From: Ancylomarina sp. 16SWW S1-10-2
GTDB taxonomy: Bacteria > Bacteroidota > Bacteroidia > Bacteroidales > Marinifilaceae
Direction of reading: 5' to 3'
Length of the DNA: 64,000 bases
Assembly (NCBI RefSeq): GCF_009669305.1
Contig: NZ_SADB01000017.1
Coordinates: forward strand, 1,224 to 65,223
The notes beneath the pieces are model-generated. The model searched no databases. It had not been told where the DNA came from and was given only the letters and a program-made list of their open reading frames with translations. Position numbers and translations under genes: made by a program. Shown here piece by piece: positions 26,480 to 33,548 of the stretch (position 1 is its first letter; the number at the start of each line of letters is the position of its first letter).

Positions 26480-26880
26480 TAATGCTTCCGTTCGCCACTT
26501 TACTTGTTAGGTTGCTAACTTGAGGGCTTCCGTTTGCTTCTTGACCTTTTCCGTGCGTCGGGTGAGTGGTTCCGTTACCGAACGGAGCACCTCCCCATGC
26601 GAACGGAAGGGTATCTTACCGAACTGAGAGCTTCCTTTGGCGAACTGAAAGCCACCCGATGCGAACGGAAGGGTATTTTACCGAACTGAGAGCCTCCTTT
26701 CGCGAACTGAAAGCCTCCCGATGCGAACGGAAGGGTATCTTACCGAACTGAGAGCTTCCTTTGGCGAACTGAAAGCCTCCCCATGCGAACGGAAGGGTAT
26801 TTTACCGAACTGAGAGCTTCCTTTGGCGAACTGAAAGCCTCCCCATGCGAACGGAATACCTCCCGAATGTAACGGAACAG
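26480..26880. repeat. Tandem array of a 62-bp unit with an inverted left end
   Basis: The word GCGAACGGAA recurs at 26599, 26661, 26723, 26785 and 26847, exactly 62 bases apart. Each unit is itself three related ~20-base parts (CGAACGGAAGGGTAT, CCGAACTGAGAGCTTCC and GCGAACTGAAAGCCTCC), so it is a higher-order repeat. Left of about 26570 the same words appear in reverse orientation (CTTCCGTTCGCC, GGCTTCCGTTTGC), and the switch is marked by the palindrome TCCGTTACCGAACGGA (26571-26586). Copies differ by a few bases. GC content is clearly higher than in the neighbours. No gene is supported here. Confidence 0.9.
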
Positions 26881-26919
26881 GTTTTTGTTTATATAATCGC
26901 TATTATCAGGCAAATAATT

Positions 26920-26927
26920 TAAATTTG
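26920..26927 (+). promoter_or_regulatory. -7 box immediately before the HEPN-like gene
   Basis: TAAATTTG, a full TAnnTTTG match, ends only 4 bases before the ATG at 26932. With the usual distance from box to transcript start, the mRNA would begin at or next to the start codon. No -33 box was found. Confidence 0.4.
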
Positions 26928-26931
26928 TGGC

Positions 26932-27435
26932 ATGGATAAAATAAAGGCAGAACAGGAGAAAGAATTTATCAGTCGTATCTTTATCGATGAGATTGGGCGG
27001 TTGCAGAAAGAAGGCTTTTATTTCTTCTCATTTATACTGATGGGACAGGCTATTGAAGCTTTAGGTTGTTTTCTCGATAACAAGCCAATGAAGGCAAAAG
27101 CACAATCATCTAAACGATTTTCAAAAGGATTGAATATCTTAATGGGGAATAAATACCGTGTGGTAAACAATGACCACTGGTTGTACGACAGATTGCGTAA
27201 TCAGTTAACCCACTCCTTTGTGCCAAGCAAGTCGCTTTACCTGCTTTCTCGCGATAAGCAAACAGAAGAATTAAATCATCTTGAATGGTATGATGATCGT
27301 TTGGTTCTAGTTGCTGAGGATATGTATGATGATTTAAAAGGCGCTTGCAAACATCTTTTTTCAATGATTGATAAATGTAAGGTGCCTTTGAAAAATATAG
27401 CAGCTTCGCCTGAAGATTTATTATTACATGAATAA
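26932..27435 (+). CDS. HEPN-like helical protein, unknown function
   Basis: A 167-residue, largely helical protein without signal or membrane segments. Residues about 80-95 contain LRNQLTHSF: R-N-x3-H matches the R-x4-6-H catalytic motif of HEPN RNases, with the usual polar residue after Arg. The helix before it (GFYFFSFILMGQAIEALGCFLD) fits the first long HEPN helix. HEPN proteins act as RNases in toxin-antitoxin and defence systems or as nucleotide-binding helpers. No obvious partner (such as a nucleotidyltransferase) lies next to it. It precedes the DUF2520 gene and may share its transcript. The HEPN call is from the motif only. Confidence 0.6.
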   Translation: MDKIKAEQEKEFISRIFIDEIGRLQKEGFYFFSFILMGQAIEALGCFLDNKPMKAKAQSSKRFSKGLNILMGNKYRVVNNDHWLYDRLRNQLTHSFVPSKSLYLLSRDKQTEELNHLEWYDDRLVLVAEDMYDDLKGACKHLFSMIDKCKVPLKNIAASPEDLLLHE

Positions 27436-27457
27436 CCTAACCCGAAAGATATCGAAC

Positions 27458-28237
27458 ATGATTAAAAAGATTGTATTTATTGGAGCTGGTAATTTGGCAA
27501 CGCATTTGGCTTTGGCTTTAAAAAAATCGAGCTTCGAAATTTGTCAGGTTTATAGTAGAACCCAAGTTTCTGCTGAAACTTTAGCTAAGCAAGTTGGTGC
27601 TGTTTCGTGTTGCGATTATGCAAAAGTAAATCGTGAAGCCGATCTTTATATCTTCGCTTTAAGCGATAAGGCTTTGCCATCAGCTTTAGAGACGTTACAA
27701 TTGAAAGATAAATTTTTAGTGCACACTGCAGGTAGTCTACCTATGTCGGTATTTGACGCTTATACTTCAAACTATGGGGTTCTCTATCCACTTCAAACTT
27801 TTTCGAAAGCACGTCAAGTCGATTTTTCTAAGATTCCAATTTGTATTGAAGCTAATAAACCTGAAATAGAATCCGATTTAATGGAAATTGGAAAGAAGAT
27901 TTCGAACTCGGTTCAACTTTTATCCTCGAAACAGAGAAAACAGCTGCATATGGCAGCCGTGTTTACCTGTAATTTCACCAATCATATGTATCATATTGGG
28001 CAGCAATTATTAACAGATGAGGGTTTAGAATTTGATCTGTTAAAGCCCTTGATTATGGAAACAGCTGAAAAAGTTCAAGAATTATCGGCAAAGGAAGCTC
28101 AAACGGGACCTGCTGTTCGTTTTGACGAAGAAATTATAAAAGCACATGAGGAAAATCTAAAAATGTATCCTGATTTTCAAAAATTGTATAGATTTGTAAG
28201 TGAAAGTATCCATGGGATGCAAAAAAATAAAGAATAA
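27458..28237 (+). CDS. DUF2520 Rossmann-fold oxidoreductase-like protein
   Basis: A 259-residue protein: KKIVFIGAGNLATHLALALKK is an NAD(P)-binding Rossmann start, followed by CQVYSRTQVSAETLA, DLYIFALSDKALPSAL and a C-terminal helical part (HMAAVFTCNFTNHMYHIGQQLL) with the DUF2520 pattern, related to ProC and F420-dependent oxidoreductases. The substrate is unknown. The frame is open to an ATG at 27428 that overlaps the previous gene by 8 bases; the ATG at 27458 places the Rossmann motif at residue 2 as in relatives and is preferred. Confidence 0.82.
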   Translation: MIKKIVFIGAGNLATHLALALKKSSFEICQVYSRTQVSAETLAKQVGAVSCCDYAKVNREADLYIFALSDKALPSALETLQLKDKFLVHTAGSLPMSVFDAYTSNYGVLYPLQTFSKARQVDFSKIPICIEANKPEIESDLMEIGKKISNSVQLLSSKQRKQLHMAAVFTCNFTNHMYHIGQQLLTDEGLEFDLLKPLIMETAEKVQELSAKEAQTGPAVRFDEEIIKAHEENLKMYPDFQKLYRFVSESIHGMQKNKE

Positions 28238-28320
28238 GAAGTAAACGATTGAATGATAATTGAGTAAGTGTGTAATGTTTCACTCAAGTCTGATATCTAT
28301 TATCTCAATAATAAATAAAT

Positions 28321-28848
28321 ATGGCCTTTTTTAAAGAAGATTTGATGAAAGTTAAGGCTTTCATTTTCGATGTGGATGGAGTATTGTCTACCGAATGTGT
28401 CACTATCGATTCTGATGGTGAATTGTTGAGAACTGCAAATACGAAGGATGGCTTTGCAATTCAGTATGCAGTTAAAAAAGGTTATCCTGTTGCAATTATC
28501 ACGGGAGGAACGTCTAACGCCATAGAAACACGATACCGTGGGTTAGGTGTTAAAGATATTTATATGACGTCGAAAGATAAGATTGCTGATTTCGAAGATT
28601 TTTTATCAAAGTATAATATTGCAGAAGATAATATTATGTATATGGGTGATGATTTGCCTGATTATGAGGTGATGCAACGTGTAGGTGTTCCTACTTGTCC
28701 AAAGAATGCTGTGGTTCAAATTAAAGAAATTTCATCGTATATTTCTGATATGGATGGTGGCTGTGCAGCTGTTCGTGATGTGATAGAACAGGTTCTTCGT
28801 GCTCATGGTAATTGGTTTGCAACTGACACCAAGATTCAAAGTATATAA
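28321..28848 (+). CDS. kdsC: KDO-8-phosphate phosphatase-like HAD protein (KdsC family)
   Basis: A 175-residue C0-type HAD phosphatase. Motif I is IFDVDGVLS (Asp17, Asp19), motif II is IITGG, the Lys is in MTSKDKI, and motif III is YMGDDLPDYE. With no cap domain it should act as a tetramer, as KdsC does when it makes free KDO for lipopolysaccharide. It lies upstream of ubiA-like and maf genes, an order often seen in Bacteroidota. Confidence 0.9.
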   Translation: MAFFKEDLMKVKAFIFDVDGVLSTECVTIDSDGELLRTANTKDGFAIQYAVKKGYPVAIITGGTSNAIETRYRGLGVKDIYMTSKDKIADFEDFLSKYNIAEDNIMYMGDDLPDYEVMQRVGVPTCPKNAVVQIKEISSYISDMDGGCAAVRDVIEQVLRAHGNWFATDTKIQSI

Positions 28849-28912
28849 TATTATTGGTCATTAATATTCTGTTAATTAATAAGATCATTTTTTCACTTTA
28901 ACCTTATTTATA

Positions 28913-29872
28913 ATGCTCAGTTTGCTAAAATTAATTCGCTTACCTAACCTTATAATTATTGCTTTGACTCAATATGCGATGCGATATTTTATTATACAGC
29001 CTATTTTGGCGATTAATAGAATTAAGCTACAGCTAAGCGATATTAATTTTGCGATATTGGTTTTGGCGACTCTTTTTATTGCTGCAGGTGGGTATATTAT
29101 TAACGATTATTTTGATGCTAAAGCTGATCGCCTTAATAAACGAGATGTTATTGTAGGTAGAAAAATTAGTCGTCGAATAACACAGGTCTTGCATCAAGTT
29201 TTTAATTTTATAGGTCTTGTGTTAGGTGCTTATGTCTCCTATAAAGTTGGTCATTGGCAGTTTGTTTTAATCTTTTTTATGGCAGGAGGCTTGTTGTGGT
29301 TTTATTCTATTTCGTACAAGAATCATTTTATACTAGGCAATTTAGTCTTAGCTTTTATATGTGCAGCAATTCCATTTTTGGTAGTTGTTTTCGAAATTCC
29401 ACCTTTAAATAAAACCTATGCTGAGGTCTTGGTTACTTCAGGGACTAACTTCGATTACCTTTTATATTGGGTTGGTGCTTTTTCATTCTTTGCTTTTTTT
29501 TCTGTTTTAATTCACCAGTCTATACGCGATTTAGTTTCGATAAAAGGAGATAAAGAAATTGGACGTAGAAGTTTGCCTTTTGTCATAGGGTTTAGATGGA
29601 CTAAAGTTGTCATAGTAGGTTTAATCTTGTTTTTATCAGTATCGGTTTTTGGTGTGTGGTATCAGTTTTTGAATGCCCCAGTTGATAAAATTACTCCTTG
29701 GTACTTTTGTTTATTAATTATTGTTCCACTGCTTTTACTTGCTTATTTGGTTATAAAACTGAAAAAGGATGAAAGCTTAAAATTTGGAATCTTTTTATTA
29801 CGAGTGGCTATATTATCAGGAATTTCATATGCTTTTGTAGTCAATCACATTCTCTCAAATACAAACTTTTAA
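28913..29872 (+). CDS. UbiA-family prenyltransferase
   Basis: A 319-residue integral membrane protein with about eight helices. The first Asp-rich motif is NDYFDAKADRLNKRD and the second is RDLVSIKGDKEIGRRSLP; both bind the Mg-diphosphate of the prenyl donor. In Bacteroidota such proteins are often annotated as geranylgeranylglycerol-phosphate or 4-hydroxybenzoate/menaquinone-type transferases; which aromatic or lipid acceptor is used cannot be told. The next gene (maf) starts 4 bases after its stop. Confidence 0.88.
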   Translation: MLSLLKLIRLPNLIIIALTQYAMRYFIIQPILAINRIKLQLSDINFAILVLATLFIAAGGYIINDYFDAKADRLNKRDVIVGRKISRRITQVLHQVFNFIGLVLGAYVSYKVGHWQFVLIFFMAGGLLWFYSISYKNHFILGNLVLAFICAAIPFLVVVFEIPPLNKTYAEVLVTSGTNFDYLLYWVGAFSFFAFFSVLIHQSIRDLVSIKGDKEIGRRSLPFVIGFRWTKVVIVGLILFLSVSVFGVWYQFLNAPVDKITPWYFCLLIIVPLLLLAYLVIKLKKDESLKFGIFLLRVAILSGISYAFVVNHILSNTNF

Positions 29873-29876
29873 ACTT

Positions 29877-30455
29877 ATGTTGAATAATCTTAAAGATTAT
29901 CAATTGATATTGGCTTCTCAGTCGCCACGACGTCATCAGATGTTGAAAGAGTTGGGGCTTGATTTTAAAATCCAAACCAAAGATGTTGAGGAGGTATATC
30001 CCGATCATTTAAAAGGTGAAGAAATACCTATTTATTTAGCGAAACTAAAGGCTGAGGCTTTCGTGCTCGATATGAATGAGAAGGAATTGGTGATTACAGC
30101 TGATACCATTGTTTGTGTTGACGATATGGTTTTAGGAAAGCCAAAAGATAGAGATGATGCCGTAAATATGTTGAAAACTTTATCGGGTCGTTCTCATCAA
30201 GTAATCTCGGGTGTTTGTCTTAAATCTAAGAATAAAGAAGTGTCATTCTCAACCACCACGCATGTTCATTTTAAGAAACTGAGTTTAGAGGAAATTGATT
30301 ATTATATCGATAATTATAAACCTTTCGATAAAGCAGGAGCTTATGGTATTCAGGAGTGGATTGGTTTTGTTGGCATAGATGGGATTGAGGGTTCTTATTT
30401 TAATGTAGTAGGTTTACCAATTCAACGCCTTTATCAAGAATTATCTGATTTTTAA
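29877..30455 (+). CDS. maf: Maf-like nucleoside triphosphate pyrophosphatase
   Basis: A 192-residue Maf/Ham1-fold enzyme that hydrolyses dTTP/UTP or modified nucleotides to monophosphates. Motifs: ILASQSPRRHQMLKELGL at the N-terminus, ITADTIVCVDDMVLGKPKDRDDA and MLKTLSGRSHQVISGV, then the C-terminal AYGIQEWIGFVGIDGIEGSYFNVVGLP. These match the YhdE subgroup. It is translationally close to ubiA. Confidence 0.93.
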   Translation: MLNNLKDYQLILASQSPRRHQMLKELGLDFKIQTKDVEEVYPDHLKGEEIPIYLAKLKAEAFVLDMNEKELVITADTIVCVDDMVLGKPKDRDDAVNMLKTLSGRSHQVISGVCLKSKNKEVSFSTTTHVHFKKLSLEEIDYYIDNYKPFDKAGAYGIQEWIGFVGIDGIEGSYFNVVGLPIQRLYQELSDF

Positions 30456-30492
30456 AACTGCCTATTAAATTATGAGTTAAGATTTATGAATT

Positions 30493-30858
30493 ATGAGCGG
30501 AAATTTGATCAAAGAAAAGTCGTTTCGGTTTGCAGTTAGAGTCGTAATGCTTTATAAGTATCTTAAAAGTGAAAAGAAAGAGTACATATTAAGCAAGCAA
30601 CTTATGCGTTCTGGGACTTCGATTGGTGCTAATGTACGAGAAAGTCAAAATGCTGAAAGCAAAGCCGATTTTATTCATAAACTTGCTATAGCTCAAAAAG
30701 AAGCTGATGAAACCTTGTATTGGTTAGAACTACTTAAAGAGACTGATTATATTACAACAGAGGAGTATCAGTCTTTAGAATCGGATGCAACCGAATTATT
30801 GAAAATAATTAGAAGCATCATATTAACAACAAAGAATAATAAAGCAATTAAAGCTTAG
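30493..30858 (+). CDS. Four-helix-bundle protein (S23/IVP family)
   Basis: A 121-residue helical protein of the family first found inside 23S rRNA intervening sequences. Typical segments: SFRFAVRVVMLYKYL, YILSKQLMRSGTSIGANVRESQNAESKADFIHK, QKEADETLYWLELL. Its function is unknown; stand-alone copies are frequent in Bacteroidota and often move between sites. Its last codons (GCA ATT AAA GCT TAG) are the start of a tandemly repeated block that continues downstream. Confidence 0.9.
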   Translation: MSGNLIKEKSFRFAVRVVMLYKYLKSEKKEYILSKQLMRSGTSIGANVRESQNAESKADFIHKLAIAQKEADETLYWLELLKETDYITTEEYQSLESDATELLKIIRSIILTTKNNKAIKA

Positions 30859-31190
30859 ATGGTAAAGTTAATTCATCATTCATAACTGATAATTAATAAT
30901 TATAATTTGAAGTATACAGAAGACGATGAAATCACGTAATTCGTAATTAAAAATTCGTCATTAATTTTAAATAAAGGGATTAAAGCTTAGGTAGTGAAGT
31001 TAATTCATCATTCATAACTGATAATTAATAATTATAACTAGAAGTATTCAGAAGAGGATTAAATCTCGTAATTCGTAATTGAAAATTCGTCATTAATTAT
31101 ATACAATAAAGAAAAACAAAGGAATTAAAGCTTAGGTAGCGAAGTTAATTCCTCATTCATAATTTATAACTCATAATTATAAAATAAAAC
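30848..31190 (+). repeat. Imperfect tandem repeat (132, 145 and partial 66 bp) starting in the four-helix gene
   Basis: TTAAAGCTTAG recurs at 30848, 30980 and 31125, each time followed by GTTAATTC, CTCATTCATAA-type words and CTGATAATTAATAATTATAA or a variant. The first unit includes the stop codon of the four-helix gene; the third ends just before the ATG of the S46 peptidase. The internal words resemble the AT-rich repeat at 4385-4490. Confidence 0.85.
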
Positions 31191-31191
31191 T

Positions 31192-33372
31192 ATGTTAAGA
31201 AAATTGACATTATTGCTGACGGTTCTTCTATTATTAGTCGGGAACCAAGTTAAAGCAGATGAGGGAATGTGGATTCCTATGTTGCTTAAAAAGTACAATA
31301 TTGAAGATATGCAGAAAGCTGGATTTAAGCTTACTGCTGAGGATATTTACGATGTAAATCAGGCTTGCCTGAAAGATGCTGTAATTGGTCTAGGCCGAGA
31401 AGGTAGACCTTTTCATCATTTTTGTACTGGAGAATTAATTTCTGATCAAGGACTTGTTGTAACCAACCACCATTGTGGATATGGAGCTATTCAGGCTCAC
31501 TCTACATTGGAACATGACTATTTAAAAGATGGTTTTTGGGCAAAGAACAAAGGTGAAGAATTAGTAAACGAAGGTATTACGGCTTCGTTTTTTATTCGGA
31601 TGGCCGATGTAACTGCTGAAGTTCTAAAGGGAATTAACGATGATACAAAAGAAGTTGATCGTTCTAAAATCATTAAAGAAAACATCAAGAAAATTGAAGC
31701 TGAAGCTGAGAAAAACACAGATTACCGAGCTAGTGTAAAAGCTTATTTCGCTGGTAATCAGTATTTCCTTTCTGTGTATGAAATTTTCAAGGATATCCGT
31801 TTAGTGGGTGCTCCTCCTTCAGCTATTGGAAAATTTGGTGGCGATACTGATAATTGGATGTGGCCTCGTCATACAGGAGACTTCTCTATGTTTAGAATTT
31901 ATGCTAACAAAGACAATAAGCCTGCTTCTTATTCTAAGGATAATGTGCCAATGCAACCTAAAAAATCATTTAAAATTTCACTGAAAGGTGTTAAAGAAGG
32001 TGATTTTACAATGGTATTTGGTTACCCAGGAACAACAACGGAATATTTGACTTCATCTGCCTTGGAGATGATGACTCAGGTTGATAACCCTAATAAAATT
32101 AAGTTGAGAACTAAGAAACTTGATTTAATGCGTGCTGATATGGATGCTTCTCCAATGGTGAGAATTCAGTATTCTGCAAAATATGCTGGCGTTGCTAACT
32201 CTTGGAAAAGATGGCAAGGTGAGATTAAAGGATTGAATCGTTTGAATGCAATTGCTAAGAAAAAAGAACTTGAAGCACGATTTGAAAAATGGGCTAATTC
32301 AGATGCTAAGTTGAAGGCAAAATATGCTGGTATTGTTTCTCAGATGAAAGATATTTACGAAGAAATGACGCCATACAGTTTAGCTCGTGATTATGCTATT
32401 GAAGCTGGATTGTCTGGATCTGAAGTTGTGACATTTGCAGGTAACTTTAGAAAACTAGTTTCTTTGGATAAAAAAGACACAGAAGCAATTTCTAAAGAGG
32501 TAAAAGTTTTACAAAAGAAAGCAACTTCTTTTTATAAAAACTATAATAAGGCTACAGATCAGAAATTACTAGGGGCAATGATGAGTATGTACTTCGGTAA
32601 TGTTGAAGCTAAATTTCAGCCTGAAGAGTTGAAGGTGATTGCTAAAAAATTCAAAGGTGATTTTAAAGCTTACGCAAAAAAAACGATGGCTAAATCGGTG
32701 TTAGCAAATCAAGTTAAACTTGAAAGTTTATTAGCTAACTATAAGGCATCAAATGCAAATAAAATAGCAAAGGATCCTGCTTACATTTTAGCAATGAGTA
32801 TTCTTGATTTGTACAAAACGGGAATTAGCCCTAAGTACTCTGAATTAAAGAATAAGGCTGATATGTTACAACGTACTTATATGGCTGGTTTAATGGCTAT
32901 GGATTCGGATAAAGTATTTTATCCTGATGCTAACTCGACTTTCCGTGTTCATTATGGTAAAGTTGCTGGTTATAAGGCTCGAAATGCTGTAACCTATGAC
33001 TATTATACAACGCTTGAGGGTATCATCGAAAAGGATAATCCAAATATTTTCGATTATGATGTTCCTCAAAAGTTAAGAGATCTATATGCAAGTAGAGATT
33101 ATGGTCGTTATGGTGAAGCTGGACAGATGAATGTTTGTTTTGCTGCTACAAATCATACTACGGGTGGTAATTCAGGTTCTCCTGTATTAAATGCAAATGG
33201 TGAGCTTCTAGGATTGAATTTTGACCGTTCTTGGGAAGGTGTCATGTCAGATTTGATGTATGATCCTTCTATATGTAGAAACGTATCATTAGATATCCGT
33301 TATGTCTTATTTATCGTTGATAAATTTGCAGGTGCAGGTTATCTTATTGATGAAATGAACATAGTGGAGTAG
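31192..33372 (+). CDS. S46 family dipeptidyl-peptidase, Asp/Glu-specific (DPP11) type
   Basis: A 726-residue periplasmic serine peptidase with a Sec signal (LTLLLTVLLLLVGNQVKA). It removes dipeptides from peptides taken up as food. The catalytic residues are a His in VTNHHCGYGAIQ (93-94), an Asp probably in RHTGDFSMFRIY, and Ser661 in TGGNSGSPV. Arg679 in NFDRSWEG lies 18 residues after the Ser, matching the position (Arg673 in Porphyromonas DPP11) that selects Asp/Glu at P1, where DPP7 has Gly. That reading rests on remembered family knowledge. It has no T9SS domain. Confidence 0.92.
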   Translation: MLRKLTLLLTVLLLLVGNQVKADEGMWIPMLLKKYNIEDMQKAGFKLTAEDIYDVNQACLKDAVIGLGREGRPFHHFCTGELISDQGLVVTNHHCGYGAIQAHSTLEHDYLKDGFWAKNKGEELVNEGITASFFIRMADVTAEVLKGINDDTKEVDRSKIIKENIKKIEAEAEKNTDYRASVKAYFAGNQYFLSVYEIFKDIRLVGAPPSAIGKFGGDTDNWMWPRHTGDFSMFRIYANKDNKPASYSKDNVPMQPKKSFKISLKGVKEGDFTMVFGYPGTTTEYLTSSALEMMTQVDNPNKIKLRTKKLDLMRADMDASPMVRIQYSAKYAGVANSWKRWQGEIKGLNRLNAIAKKKELEARFEKWANSDAKLKAKYAGIVSQMKDIYEEMTPYSLARDYAIEAGLSGSEVVTFAGNFRKLVSLDKKDTEAISKEVKVLQKKATSFYKNYNKATDQKLLGAMMSMYFGNVEAKFQPEELKVIAKKFKGDFKAYAKKTMAKSVLANQVKLESLLANYKASNANKIAKDPAYILAMSILDLYKTGISPKYSELKNKADMLQRTYMAGLMAMDSDKVFYPDANSTFRVHYGKVAGYKARNAVTYDYYTTLEGIIEKDNPNIFDYDVPQKLRDLYASRDYGRYGEAGQMNVCFAATNHTTGGNSGSPVLNANGELLGLNFDRSWEGVMSDLMYDPSICRNVSLDIRYVLFIVDKFAGAGYLIDEMNIVE

Positions 33373-33392
33373 TTCAAATTGAAGAATAAAAT

Positions 33393-33430
33393 AAAGGCTG
33401 TTGGAGTAATCCGGCAGCCTTTCTTATTTT
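33393..33430 (+). terminator. Probable terminator of the S46 peptidase gene
   Basis: Stem AAAGGCTG/CAGCCTTT with extra GG/CC pairing possible inside, followed by a broken T run. Confidence 0.6.
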
Positions 33431-33548
33431 AGGATGACACATATTTGAGTTGTGTTTTACACCATCTTAAGAATACGCTTACGGAAACTAATAACCGATA
33501 TGGTAGTTAATCCGAACTCAATATCAAGTATAATTAGAATATGTATTT

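Noticed and set aside
26566-26751. 61-codon frame in the repeat array and possible CRISPR
   Set aside because: The frame exists only because a 62-bp unit (not a multiple of 3) drifts without stops; no start context. It is not CRISPR, because whole units repeat without unique spacers and there are no cas genes.
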